From the NCBI GenBank assembly GCA_017794825.1, contig CP051237.1:5691342-5755341 (forward strand): a stretch of 64,000 bases of DNA, in the 5' to 3' direction. The position numbers were made by a program, and so were the translations under genes. The notes under the pieces were generated by a model. That model had not been told where the DNA came from, ran no database searches, and saw only the letters and a list, made by a program, of their open reading frames with translations. Every line of letters starts with the position of its first letter. Position 1 is the first letter of the stretch. Shown piece after piece: positions 26,549-35,196 of this stretch. Source of the stretch: Pararhizobium sp. (GTDB lineage: Bacteria > Pseudomonadota > Alphaproteobacteria > Rhizobiales > Rhizobiaceae).

Positions 26549-27730
26549 ATGGTTGACCCGAGAATAACCGGCTTGGTGGCCACAAACATATTCCTGTCAG
26601 GCGCAGCGTTCGCCGCGATGACCCCCTATCGCGCAATCGTGGGGGTTGAGACGCTGGGGCTGAGCAACGCGGCGTTCGGGCTGGTCATGGCGCTGAACGC
26701 GCTCGGCGCATCGATGATCGCTGTCCTGCTGGGCTGGATTTCCGACAAGGTCAGGGATCGGAGAATCCTGGTCCTGCTGTGTGCGGCCGGCGGCGTGCTC
26801 GGGTTCGGCCTTGTCTGGGCCGTGCGGACCCCGGTTGGCTTCGCCACCGCCTTCTGCCTTCTCGTTCCTTTCGGCAACGCTCTGTTTTCCCAGAGCTTCT
26901 CCTATTCGCGCGCCTATTATGATCGAGAGACCCCTTCCCGGTCGCAGCTTGTCATGTCCTTTCTCAGGACCGTGTTCACCCTTGCCTGGATCATCGTGCC
27001 GCCGCTCGCCGGCTGGCTTGCGGCCCGGACATCCGCCTATTCTGTATTCGGTATATCTGCAGCCGCGCATCTGGGCTGCACACTGGCTGTCGCATTGCTC
27101 TGGACAATGCCTGACGCGCGAGTCGGCCTGAAACACCGCTCGAGTCCACAAGACATGGCGCCCGCACGGATTTCCATGGGGCATCGATACGGCGTCGTCG
27201 GGGTTGCGCTGTCGATGATCGCGCTGCAACTCAACATCAGCGTGCTGCCTCTCGTCATCATTCGGGATCTGGACGGAACTCTGGGCCAGGTGGGCATAGT
27301 CTCGGCAGTCGCCGCCGCGATCGAGGCGCCGATCATGATCGGCTGGGGCTATTTGGCTCTGCGCCGGCGCAAGGAGAGCATCCTTTCGATCGCCTGCGTG
27401 GTTTTCGCCTTCTATTTTGCGTTGGTGAGCCTGGCGGGCAGCTTCGTTCAGTTGCTCCTGCTGCAGGTTCTGGCGGCAATCGCCATCGCGGCGTTGATCA
27501 GCATCAACATCAGCTATCTCCAGGAAGCGATCCCCGGCCGCATCGGATTGTCGACATCTCTTGTCGACGTGACCACCATTGTCGCCTCACTCAGCGCCGC
27601 CGCGATATTCGCAGCCAACCCTTTTGAGGCTTACGCGCCGCTCATGGCGGTCGCCGCAGTTTTGTGCATAGCCGGTTCCGCCGCGCTCATGCTCGCCAGG
27701 CGGTCCGCGCCTGTTGTTCAAATACGGTAA
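26549..27730 (+). CDS. MFS transporter (sugar-efflux-transporter-like)
   Basis: A 393-aa protein with about twelve membrane helices in two six-helix halves. The first half has FLSGAAFAAMTPYRAIVGVE and the loop GWISDKVRDRRILVLLCAAG, the MFS motif A (G-x-x-x-D-x-x-x-x-R). The second half starts near RYGVVGVALSMIALQLNISV and includes AIAALISINISYLQEAIPGR and SLVDVTTIVASLSAAAIF. The layout recalls the SET (sugar efflux) subgroup, but the substrate is not determinable. ATG 26549 begins MVDPRITGLVATNIF; 13 further codons are open upstream. It stands alone. Confidence 0.85.
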   Translation: MVDPRITGLVATNIFLSGAAFAAMTPYRAIVGVETLGLSNAAFGLVMALNALGASMIAVLLGWISDKVRDRRILVLLCAAGGVLGFGLVWAVRTPVGFATAFCLLVPFGNALFSQSFSYSRAYYDRETPSRSQLVMSFLRTVFTLAWIIVPPLAGWLAARTSAYSVFGISAAAHLGCTLAVALLWTMPDARVGLKHRSSPQDMAPARISMGHRYGVVGVALSMIALQLNISVLPLVIIRDLDGTLGQVGIVSAVAAAIEAPIMIGWGYLALRRRKESILSIACVVFAFYFALVSLAGSFVQLLLLQVLAAIAIAALISINISYLQEAIPGRIGLSTSLVDVTTIVASLSAAAIFAANPFEAYAPLMAVAAVLCIAGSAALMLARRSAPVVQIR

Positions 27731-27879
27731 TGATCGAATCATGTCCGGGGATATGAGCACGAAGCTCCGAATGGAACATAAAAAGAACATTTCTGCTGCA
27801 TTGGTTTGACAAATGTGCTAAAATGCCTTGATCGGCACAGACGCCTTGTCGACCAGATTCACCGGACAAAGATGGATTT

Positions 27880-28170
27880 TCCGGATTCCCGAAACAAAGC
27901 CAGTGGGCGCGGCAATCATGAAGAAGGATGCTCTAAAACCCGAAATCCCGAAACGAAGCCAGATTTCATCGAACCGGGCGTTTCGTCGATAGGAACCATA
28001 AAAACGCGGATTCCCGAAACAAAGCCAAATTCAGCCGCGGCTTGAGAACCGCAGACAAAGTCAGAATTGCAATTTACCGAAACAAAGCCAGTTGGCGCTG
28101 CGAACTCGCAGGAGAACGCCTCAAAACGCAAAATCCCGAAACAAAGCCAGATTGGCGGAATCAGGGACTA
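27880..28170. repeat. Five-copy imperfect ~60-bp tandem repeat array
   Basis: The core TCCCGAAACAAAGCCAG recurs at 27887-27903, 27946-27962 (one mismatch), 28012-28028 (last base differs), 28075-28091 (first bases differ) and 28134-28150, at spacings of 59, 66, 63 and 59 bases. A weaker relic is GACAAAGTCAG at 28053-28063. Similarity extends past the core: copies 1 and 4 both continue with a GTxGGCGC segment and end in a CTAAAAC or CTCAAAAC block before the next core. The array is non-coding and of unknown function. Confidence 0.8.
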
Positions 28171-28257
28171 AGGTGACAAAAGCGCTGCTGAAAACGCACA
28201 ACTCCGAAGAAAAATATATATTCAATTTCAATGATTTAGCATGTCTTCTTGAGACAT

Positions 28258-28277
28258 TGGTGCGGTCGAGAAGACTC
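28258..28277 (-). other. tRNA-Leu 3'-end fragment, probable attachment-site remnant
   Basis: Read on the minus strand, GAGTCTTCTCGACCGCACCA equals the T-arm 3' half, 3' acceptor strand (CGACCGC), discriminator A and CCA of a rhizobial-type tRNA-Leu. Identity stops at 28277, where an intact gene would continue into the T-loop, so this is only the duplicated 3' end left by integration into a tRNA gene. Confidence 0.65.
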
Positions 28278-28736
28278 TTCAGAGGTTATCTATTACTTCT
28301 TTTCAACAACTTAGCGGCTCTTTGGGATTCATTTGTAGCACAAAAAGTAGCACAAATTGTTGGTCGCTCAGGGTGACCTTTTCTAAATGATTTGCGCCCT
28401 TGCCATATCCTCAAAATTCGACCGAGACACTCTGTCTAGATTCGATCAAACAGAATGTAGGTGTGTGTAACCTTAGCACACCGCGATCTGACCGGCTCCA
28501 AGGCAAGTCACCTCTGAAAACGGAATCGCGATCCTAACTCAGAACCAGGAGACAACTCATTTTACGAAATCTGCGGGAAGTCACCCTACGGTGTTCCTGT
28601 CATGAATGACTGCTGCGGACCTTGCAGACTTCGACTACAACAAAGCGCCGCGCGTTCCGAGTCGTATGGATCGCGCGACGGCATTGGATGGTGGAACCCT
28701 TATCACGCTTAGTTTGTTGAGATACTAGTCAATCTC

Positions 28737-29708
28737 TCAGTTCATATGCTTCTCGAAGAAGCCTAAAACTCTTTCGGGATGCCTGCCAAAATAGTTGTAA
28801 CCGTCTTTGAAGCGGCGGGTTGTGTTTTCGATCCAGAAGAGTTCCTTCTCGTTGCTGCCAAGCAGGTCAAAAGTTCTTTGGCCATCCTCAGGATTTCGTG
28901 TCCAGGAATCGTCTTTCACCTGAACCATCAACACAGGCATCCTTACGGCTTCTGCCCATAGATGTGGTGTCATCTCTGCTGCTACGAAGCCACCCATCTT
29001 GATCAATTCGAGATCTATCAGCTCCTGATATTGCTGGACGCCCTGAAGCTCTGAAAATGCATCGTAAATGGCGGCCATCGATACAACCATCGGACTCACC
29101 ATGCACCTCACATTCTCAAAGAGTTCCGGGCGCTGATATATCGCATGATATTGTGAGTTTCCGCCCATGCACTGGCTGTAGAGACCGACCGTCATCTTGC
29201 TCATTTCAGGATGGCTATCGACGAACTTTTTCACTCCCACGCAATCACGCCATTCCCATTGGCCGATCCCGCTCATACCGCCATTCGCCGAGCCACTCCT
29301 GCCGTGGTTGCGAATGTCATAGGTCAGTACATTGTATCCGGCATCGGTGAGATGTTTGTACTGGATCACGAAGTCTATCTCGACACCATCGTAGTTGCTC
29401 CAAGGTTCACCCAGGTGGCCAGGGAACCCGGCTCGACACATCGGCAGGGCATGATTGAATATGATCAACTTGTCAGTTGGACCGCCTTTGGCCGGTATGT
29501 ACCATGCTTCGAGGGGCACGCCGTCATCTGAAGGAATCACGAGATCGTCCCATTCGTCCATGCCGTGGTCATCTGGAGTTTTGAAAATGACGCTGCGAAG
29601 TGGCCTGCACACGGCAGCGAGGCCCTTGACCTTGTCGTAATCTTGATCGGATATATTCTGGAGTTGCTTTTGTGCTTTTTCCCATCTTTCCTGGGGCATC
29701 CGGGTCAT
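28737..29708 (-). CDS. Alpha/beta hydrolase with apparent Cys nucleophile
   Basis: A 323-aa alpha/beta hydrolase. The core has EAWYIPAKGG, LIIFNHALPM (oxyanion region), NVLTYDIRNHGRSGSANGG and the nucleophile elbow VGLYSQCMGGNSQYHAIY, where Cys stands at the expected nucleophile position. Late motifs are MPVLMVQVKDDSWT (acid) and the C-terminal GYNYFGRHPERVLGFFEKH. A Cys nucleophile recalls dienelactone hydrolases, so lactone or thioester substrates are possible. It follows another hydrolase gene (29809-30762) on the same strand by 100 bases; both lie opposite a LysR regulator. Confidence 0.83.
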   Translation of the reverse strand: MTRMPQERWEKAQKQLQNISDQDYDKVKGLAAVCRPLRSVIFKTPDDHGMDEWDDLVIPSDDGVPLEAWYIPAKGGPTDKLIIFNHALPMCRAGFPGHLGEPWSNYDGVEIDFVIQYKHLTDAGYNVLTYDIRNHGRSGSANGGMSGIGQWEWRDCVGVKKFVDSHPEMSKMTVGLYSQCMGGNSQYHAIYQRPELFENVRCMVSPMVVSMAAIYDAFSELQGVQQYQELIDLELIKMGGFVAAEMTPHLWAEAVRMPVLMVQVKDDSWTRNPEDGQRTFDLLGSNEKELFWIENTTRRFKDGYNYFGRHPERVLGFFEKHMN

Positions 29709-29808
29709 TGTTCATCCTCCGTGCGATACGATTAGTCAGTGTTTGTTTGAATAAGGTTGCAACGCAGCGGGTCCGCTGGACGGACCCGCTCATAGCCTGG
29801 ACAATTTA

Positions 29809-30762
29809 CTAAGCGGCCACCGAATCTCCGGCATCACCCGCCAGCAAATGCTTCTGGAAGAATGGACCCAGAACCGAGACAGCCTCCGCAATTTCTTCGA
29901 CACCGTCGTACATGTCCATATGATTGGCGCCTTCCACGACATGCATCTGCTTGTCTTTGCTGGCGGCACGCACCAGCAGATCGTCGCTCATCCACTTGCT
30001 GCCAGCATTGCTGCCGACAACGATCTGCAGCGGTTGCGTAAAAAAGGCCTCGGCCTTGTGAAATGCATCATAGGGAATGATCTGCGAAAGACTGCGTGCT
30101 GTCGCAAATCCCGGTGCTGTGGGATACTGTGCGCGTGGCGTGTGGTAGTATTCCCAGGCTTGCCGCAGTTCTTCATTGGGCGCATCTTCTTCCCTGAGCG
30201 GCGCAAGCGGGATGGTAGCAATATCGTTGCCACCGGCGTCGGACGTACGCGCATCCGAACCGCCCTGAACCGCGGCAATGGCATCAACATCCTTGATGTC
30301 GTTATCCCAACCGTTGCGGAACATCTGGCCGATATTCACCATGCTGACCGTGCCGACAGCCTTGATCCGGCGGTCATTGATTGCGGCGTTCGCCGTGTAA
30401 CCGGCGCCAGCACAGATGCCCATGCCGCCGATGCGGTCATTGTCGACATATGGCAGTGTCGTCAGATAGTCGATTACCGCGCTGACATCCTCGGTCCGGA
30501 TTTGCGGGTTTTCCAGTTGCCGCGGCTCACCGCCGCTTTCGCCTTGGTAGGAGGCGTCATAGGCAATGGTTACGAAACCCTGTTCTGCAAGTTTTTTGGC
30601 ATAGGTTCCGGCGGTTTGTTCCTTCACGCCGCCGCCAGGGTGGGAAACGACGATGGCCGGATAGGTTTGGGTTTCATCGAAGTCATCCGGGTAGTTGATA
30701 ACAGCCGACATGGTGATGTTTGTATTGTTAGAATTGGGAAAGCTGATCTTGCTCATCTTCAT
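29809..30762 (-). CDS. Alpha/beta hydrolase (YcjY/dienelactone hydrolase-like)
   Basis: A 317-aa alpha/beta hydrolase. Visible are YPAIVVSHPGGGVKEQTAG (oxyanion region), FVTIAYDASYQGESGG, and the nucleophile elbow IGGMGICAGAGYTANAA, with Cys in the nucleophile position as in dienelactone hydrolases. The acid/base segment near the end includes HVVEGANHMDMYDGVEEI. Cytoplasmic; no signal peptide. It is the first gene opposite the LysR regulator at 30876, with 113 bases between, containing two dyads that probably form the regulator's operators. Confidence 0.87.
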   Translation of the reverse strand: MKMSKISFPNSNNTNITMSAVINYPDDFDETQTYPAIVVSHPGGGVKEQTAGTYAKKLAEQGFVTIAYDASYQGESGGEPRQLENPQIRTEDVSAVIDYLTTLPYVDNDRIGGMGICAGAGYTANAAINDRRIKAVGTVSMVNIGQMFRNGWDNDIKDVDAIAAVQGGSDARTSDAGGNDIATIPLAPLREEDAPNEELRQAWEYYHTPRAQYPTAPGFATARSLSQIIPYDAFHKAEAFFTQPLQIVVGSNAGSKWMSDDLLVRAASKDKQMHVVEGANHMDMYDGVEEIAEAVSVLGPFFQKHLLAGDAGDSVAA

Positions 30763-30817
30763 CTCCTCTAGTCACCGCGACCTCCTCGCTTCCGGGTCGT
30801 TGCATGAAACATATGTC

Positions 30818-30874
30818 CTTATCTGTTCAGTGATAAGGTGCTAATATCTACATGGACCTATCATCAGGGTGATA
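30818..30874. promoter_or_regulatory. Two dyad sites in the LysR/hydrolase divergent promoter region
   Basis: CTTATC-N8-GATAAG (30818-30837) and TATCA-N6-TGATA (30859-30874) share a TATC/GATA core and lie between the divergent starts; the second abuts the LysR ATG at 30876. They are likely binding sites for the adjacent LysR protein, one of them autoregulatory. Binding is inferred. Confidence 0.5.
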
Positions 30875-30875
30875 A

Positions 30876-31802
30876 ATGCAAAGGGACGAGATTGCCGATC
30901 TGATTGCATTCGTTGCGGTCGCGGAAGAGCGCAGTTTCACCCGTGCGGCTGCAAGGCTGGGGATGTCGCAATCGGCGCTCAGTCAGATCGTCCGACGGCT
31001 CGAAGCTCAGTTTGGCTTGCGGCTTCTGTCCCGGACCACGCGCAGCGTCGCACCAACGGAAGTTGGTGAACGGCTATTGAAGTCATTGATACCGATGCTG
31101 GCAGAACTGGACGCCAATATATCCGCGTTAAGCGAATTCCGTGACAGGCCGGCAGGCACTTTCCGAATCTCGACTGTGGAGCACGCTGCCCGAACGTATC
31201 TCTTGCCGGCCCTGGCAAGAATCCTGCCGGAAAACCCGGATATCACGGTCGAAATAATAGTCGACTATGGTCTGGTGGACATTGTCGCAGAACGTTTCGA
31301 TGCCGGCGTGCGGCTCGGCGAGCAGGTTGCCAAGGATATGATCGCGGTGCGGATTTCGCCCGACATTCCCATGGCGATTGTTGGATCGCCAGAATATCTC
31401 GAGAATTTCTCGGCACCGAATGATCCGAAAGAACTTGTCGAGCACCGATGTCTGAATCTGCGACTGCCTACTTCGGGTTCATTGAACGAGTGGCGTTTCT
31501 GCAGGAACGGGCGGTCGATGCGCGTGCGCGTAGAGGGACCGCTCATTTTCAACACGATAGAACTGATACGGGATGCTGCTCTTGATGGGCTGGGTCTTGC
31601 CAATCTTCCACTTGATCAGGTGGAGCCTCACTTGGAATCAGGACGCCTGGTTCGTGTGCTGGAGAACTGGATGCAGGATTTGCCAGCCTATCACATCTAT
31701 TACCCCAACCGTCGCCATTCGTCTCTGGCGTTCAAGCTGATCGTCGAGTCCCTGCGCTATCGGGAAGCGAGCAAGAAATTACATGAACAAACTCGCAGCT
31801 GA
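30876..31802 (+). CDS. LysR-family transcriptional regulator
   Basis: A 308-aa LTTR. The winged helix reads FVAVAEERSFTRAAARLGMS, QSALSQIVRRLEAQFGLRLL and SRTTRSVAPTEVGERLL, and the effector domain starts near GTFRISTVEHAARTYLLP. This is the subgroup that usually controls an adjacent oxidoreductase or hydrolase. ATG 30876 follows a palindromic TATCA/TGATA site. Its end overlaps the adenylate cyclase start by 20 bases, so the two are transcribed together, joining a metabolite-sensing regulator to cAMP synthesis. Confidence 0.93.
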   Translation: MQRDEIADLIAFVAVAEERSFTRAAARLGMSQSALSQIVRRLEAQFGLRLLSRTTRSVAPTEVGERLLKSLIPMLAELDANISALSEFRDRPAGTFRISTVEHAARTYLLPALARILPENPDITVEIIVDYGLVDIVAERFDAGVRLGEQVAKDMIAVRISPDIPMAIVGSPEYLENFSAPNDPKELVEHRCLNLRLPTSGSLNEWRFCRNGRSMRVRVEGPLIFNTIELIRDAALDGLGLANLPLDQVEPHLESGRLVRVLENWMQDLPAYHIYYPNRRHSSLAFKLIVESLRYREASKKLHEQTRS

Positions 31803-33006
31803 CAATCCTGTCGGCGCTTTTTTTGCGTCGGTTCCCAAGCATGTGCCCCCACATCTTGCCCGCTACTACACATACTGGAAGATTTTCTACTTTCTGGGAA
31901 GCCTTGCGCATCTGTCCGTGTTGCTGTTGTTCTGGCAAACAGGTGTGCGGCCGATGGCAGTATTCGGGATCTTCAGCGTCGCCACTTATCTCTTCGCATT
32001 GTTCCTGCTTATCCGGGGTTACTTCAGGCTAGCATTCTGGATTGCGATAGCAGAACTGATCCTGCACGGGATAGCTGCGACCGTCTGCGTTGGCATACAA
32101 TACGGGTTCCAACAATACGCCCTGCTTGTTCTGATCCTTCTGTTCATCCAGCCGTTCTACGGAACCAAAATGGCCGTGATGATGGCTGCCCTCACGCTGA
32201 CGAGCACTGGGCTGCTGACTATCTATGCTTTGAACAACCCGCCGCTCTATCAAATTTCCGGGAATTGGTCCGACGCGATGACTGTGACCATGACGATCAT
32301 GTGGCCGGTTTTCGTGTTGGTCATGGTTCTTCCTTTCATCAGAGCGTCCGCACGCGCCGAGGAAGAAGTACAGGCGGCTTATGGCGAAAGCGAGAGATTG
32401 CTTCTGAACATTCTGCCGTCATCCATTGCCGAGAAACTGAAAGCGTCGCCCGACATGATTGCTGACGATCACGAGAAGGTCGCTATCCTCTTTGTCGACA
32501 TCGTGGGATTTACGGAACTGTCGGAGCGGCTCCAACCTGGGGAGGTTGTTGCGCTCCTCAACCAGATATTCAACGCCATTGACGATCTGGTTTCGAAACA
32601 TGGATGCGAGAAGATCAAGACCATCGGAGACGCCTACATGGTGGTGGCCGGCCTTCCCAAGCCGGTGGAAAATTCCGAGAAGACCATCGCGCAACTCGCG
32701 CTTGATATCAGATCAGCGGTGTCACGGTTCAGTCTGCCGGGAACGGATAAGCCGGTGCAGGTTAGGATCGGGATCAATTCCGGAAAGGTGGTTGCCGGCG
32801 TCATTGGAAACCGGAAATTTGCCTACGATCTTTGGGGCGACGCCGTTAATGTTGCCTCGCGCATGGAGGCAACGGGACTGGTTGGGGCGATACAAATGCC
32901 GGATGAACTTGCACAGCGCCTGGCAGACCACTTCCAGATTGAGCCCCGCGGTTTGATCGAGGTAAAAGGCAAGGGAAAAGTAGCGACCAGTTTGCTAATC
33001 GGTTGA
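31783..33006 (+). CDS. Membrane-bound class III adenylate cyclase
   Basis: A 407-aa protein. An N-terminal block of about six membrane helices (IFYFLGSLAHLSVLLLFW, FGIFSVATYLFALFLLIRGY, and later ones) leads through a linker (ESERLLLNILPSSIAEKL) to a complete cyclase homology domain: VAILFVDIVGFTELSERL (metal Asp), CEKIKTIGDAYMVVAGLP (adenine-contacting Lys, second metal Asp) and FAYDLWGDAVNVASRMEATG (Asp for adenine, Asn/Arg transition-state residues). All catalytic residues are present, so it should make cAMP. The start overlaps the LysR gene, implying coupling. Signals sensed by the membrane part are unknown. Confidence 0.93.
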   Translation: MNKLAADNPVGAFFASVPKHVPPHLARYYTYWKIFYFLGSLAHLSVLLLFWQTGVRPMAVFGIFSVATYLFALFLLIRGYFRLAFWIAIAELILHGIAATVCVGIQYGFQQYALLVLILLFIQPFYGTKMAVMMAALTLTSTGLLTIYALNNPPLYQISGNWSDAMTVTMTIMWPVFVLVMVLPFIRASARAEEEVQAAYGESERLLLNILPSSIAEKLKASPDMIADDHEKVAILFVDIVGFTELSERLQPGEVVALLNQIFNAIDDLVSKHGCEKIKTIGDAYMVVAGLPKPVENSEKTIAQLALDIRSAVSRFSLPGTDKPVQVRIGINSGKVVAGVIGNRKFAYDLWGDAVNVASRMEATGLVGAIQMPDELAQRLADHFQIEPRGLIEVKGKGKVATSLLIG

Positions 33007-33381
33007 CATAACTTGCGATCAACGCCGACCAAAGTTGCTAATCTGGGTATATTCCGACCTGAGCAGTCTCATAATTCGCCATAAAGAAACCTTCGTATAT
33101 TGAAACGCCATGGCGCCACATACAGCTTTGCTACTGTCTAAAATGGGCTCGTAGCTGCCTTACAGCGGTGCAGCAAAAGCATTTCGCGCAATGGCGACTG
33201 ATTTGCAGTTTTCGGCAAAATCATAGTTCCCACTCATTTATCAAACCTGAAAACTTCCGGCTTTGGTCATCATTCCCCGTTGCATCAACAATAACCCGGT
33301 CCGATTGCGACAGGTCATTGTTATCCAGTTTAGGGAAACATGCACAAAACGCGAAGGCAGAAGTATCCGCCCAGCGGCTAT
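33007..33381. other. Intergenic region at the probable left prophage edge
   Basis: This 375-base, relatively AT-rich stretch separates the chromosomal cyclase gene from the first prophage gene. No open frame looks real, and I could not recognise a tRNA fragment or long repeat. If the prophage is simple, its left attachment site should lie here. Confidence 0.45.
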
Positions 33382-33696
33382 TTAGCGGTCGTCCTCCACC
33401 GCTTGTAGAATCCTCTTCAGCGTCTCATTCTGTTGCTGTTGGGTGACCTCTATACCCTTCAGCCTCTCCCGAACATCCCCTGCCCGTTCTTCGACACGCT
33501 GAAGGCGGCCGGACATCTGGACGATATCGGCCGCCTGCATGCTCAGGTTGGTCTCAAGCACGGTCACCCGCTCGCCAAGGCCAAACCACATGCTCAGGCC
33601 CCCGATGATCATGCCGAGAATGGTGATGATGTTGCCGACGGACAGACGCCATTCGATGAACCGGCGTCCGTTGGCGTTCGTCTCGTTGATGGCCAT
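33382..33696 (-). CDS. Phage lysis-region protein with one membrane helix and coiled coil
   Basis: A 104-aa protein: short N-terminus, one helix (SVGNIITILGMIIGGLSMWF), then a long charged coiled coil (VTVLETNLSMQAADIVQMSG to QQQQNETLKRILQAVED). This layout fits small holin-associated or spanin-like proteins in the lysis cassette of alphaproteobacterial siphophages; no exact family is certain. ATG 33696 overlaps the stop of the 3TM holin gene (TAATG), so translation is coupled. It is the last prophage gene at the left end. Confidence 0.7.
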   Translation of the reverse strand: MAINETNANGRRFIEWRLSVGNIITILGMIIGGLSMWFGLGERVTVLETNLSMQAADIVQMSGRLQRVEERAGDVRERLKGIEVTQQQQNETLKRILQAVEDDR

Positions 33697-34214
33697 TAAA
33701 TAGCCCCTGTCGTCTTCTCTTTGGTGCGCTGGCCGACATAGTAGCCCACGACGCCAGCCCAGGCGGTCATGACAGGCACGACGATGCCGATCAGCGGCAG
33801 AACGGAGGCGTCCACGGGGATCCTCGACAGGAGCATGACGCAGACCGTCGCGACGATGATCAGGCAGCCGACAGGAAACAGAAATCCGTTCATCGGTCGC
33901 CATATCCTTGTCAGGAGATCGGCGCTGTCGCGGTCGTCCTTCGCGAGCTCAATATAGGCCATGTGCGCTTCCGCGCCGGCGCGGGCGATGGCCGCATAGT
34001 CGGTCTCGATCGTCCGCACTGTCTGCGTGAAGATTTCCGGATCGGCGTTGTAGGCGTTCTCGATCGCCTGTGGCGTGGCGTCCGTGCCGAGTTTGTCCGC
34101 CACAGCCTCGATGACGTCGCTGGCGATCGCGCCGCCCTTGCCGCCTTTCGATTTCAGGATGCCGGCGAGGATCGGCGCGCCGACGCTGAGCAGGATCGAG
34201 ACAAGCGCGCCCAT
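33696..34214 (-). CDS. Three-helix holin (GTA_holin_3TM type)
   Basis: A 172-aa protein with a hydrophobic N-terminus (ALVSILLSVGAPILAGIL), an amphipathic middle (IRTIETDYAAIARAGAEAHM and the DRDSADLLTRIWRPMNG motif), and two closely spaced helices (FPVGCLIIVATVCVMLL, LPLIGIVVPVMTAWAGVVGY). The RxWRPM segment before the last helices is characteristic of the 3TM holin family known from gene transfer agents and related phages. It would permeabilise the inner membrane to time lysis. Its ATG overlaps the endolysin stop at 34214. Confidence 0.82.
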   Translation of the reverse strand: MGALVSILLSVGAPILAGILKSKGGKGGAIASDVIEAVADKLGTDATPQAIENAYNADPEIFTQTVRTIETDYAAIARAGAEAHMAYIELAKDDRDSADLLTRIWRPMNGFLFPVGCLIIVATVCVMLLSRIPVDASVLPLIGIVVPVMTAWAGVVGYYVGQRTKEKTTGAI

Positions 34215-35008
34215 CAGACAGCCGCCTTTCGATAGGCGTCGACCCGTGCGCGCGCCGCTCGCGACTGGACGATCAGAACAATGGCGATCAGCAGAGCCGC
34301 CACCGCCACGCCGCCGACGATCCAACTCGTCAGCATATCGAAGCCTGCCGGATCGATCGCGACGCCGCCGCCGGTGAGCGAACCGCCCGCGCCGCTCGCC
34401 GCGGCCGCCTTCTGCTTGAAGGCCGCCTCATCCGCGCCGTCAACAATCTCGCGCCGCGCGATCTCCTTCACATTCTGCGCCGTCCTCTGCCTGGCTGCTT
34501 CGCCGGCGCCCTTCGTCATCGCCTCGGCAGCCATGGCGACGGCTTTGACCTCGATGTCGGCCACACGGTTCGACCAGCCCTTGCCGAAGGTCTTCCAGAT
34601 CTTCAGGCTCTGCATGAAGGAAAGCCGCTTGCGGCAGATCGCCCGCGCCGTCACCGTATGGTCGCTGGAGCCGACGCTCGCCTTCAGCCATTTCACGCCG
34701 CGTGACACGCCGGAATTGACGGCGGCGTCATAGACAGCGAGATCAACTCCCGGAACCAGATTGTATTTGACGGCGGTCGGGTGCCAGTACTCGTCGCGAT
34801 AGAGCCGCAGCGCCTCGGTATAGGTAATTTGCCGTACCGGCTTCACAGCGAGTTTCCGCTTGGCAAGCCAAGCGTGATACGTCGCCTCCGTGACGCCATA
34901 CATGGTCTTCCCGCCGGGATCGGCCGCGTGGTTCGACCACCCGCCCTCCCACTTCGCTGTGATAGGATGGCACACGGCAAAACGGTCGATTCCGCTCGAA
35001 ATCGTCAT
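34214..35008 (-). CDS. Endolysin, glycoside hydrolase family 108 with C-terminal membrane helix
   Basis: A 264-aa phage lysozyme/N-acetylmuramidase. The GH108 catalytic motif KWEGGWSNHAADPGGKTMYG holds the proposed catalytic Glu; then come RLYRDEYWHPT and a peptidoglycan-binding-3-like region (VYDAAVNSGVSRGVKWLKAS, GWSNRVADIE). After an Ala-rich linker there is a C-terminal membrane helix (SWIVGGVAVAALLIAIVLIV), so the enzyme is probably tail-anchored. ATG 35008 has a TGAGG Shine-Dalgarno six bases upstream. It cleaves host murein at lysis, together with the downstream holin. Confidence 0.9.
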   Translation of the reverse strand: MTISSGIDRFAVCHPITAKWEGGWSNHAADPGGKTMYGVTEATYHAWLAKRKLAVKPVRQITYTEALRLYRDEYWHPTAVKYNLVPGVDLAVYDAAVNSGVSRGVKWLKASVGSSDHTVTARAICRKRLSFMQSLKIWKTFGKGWSNRVADIEVKAVAMAAEAMTKGAGEAARQRTAQNVKEIARREIVDGADEAAFKQKAAAASGAGGSLTGGGVAIDPAGFDMLTSWIVGGVAVAALLIAIVLIVQSRAARARVDAYRKAAV

Positions 35009-35196
35009 GGGAAACCTCAAATTTTTGGTTGGAAATGCGGGTTTACAGAAACTGAAAACTAGTTTTTTCGACAGCTAATAGTTGTATTTTAAATACAAAA
35101 TTAGTATTGGTTTTTCTGTTACATATTCAATGCAGTACATTTGCCCTGTATTTATGGAGAGAAGAACACAAGCACTTTTGTGGGGCCAAGCAATCG

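Larger units (their letters stand above)
27731..28736. other. 1-kb gene-free region with tandem repeats and a tRNA-Leu fragment
   Basis: No credible coding gene is seen. The stretch contains a five-copy ~60-bp imperfect repeat array (27880-28170), an AT-rich segment, a 20-bp match to the 3' end of a tRNA-Leu (28258-28277), and a short direct repeat GTAGCACAAA at 28335-28344 and 28347-28356. Together they suggest an old integration boundary. Confidence 0.6.

Noticed and set aside
26017..26589. 190-codon minus-strand frame
   Set aside because: It overlaps the better supported 25653-26027 frame and the MFS start region; the Arg-rich translation has no domain and no Shine-Dalgarno.
27880..28170. 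Possible CRISPR array
   Set aside because: The repeats are imperfect, the cores only ~17 bases, and the intervening sequences are themselves related between copies. No cas gene is nearby.
28258..28277. Complete tRNA-Leu gene
   Set aside because: Only the last 20 bases match; the anticodon, D and acceptor 5' parts are not present nearby.
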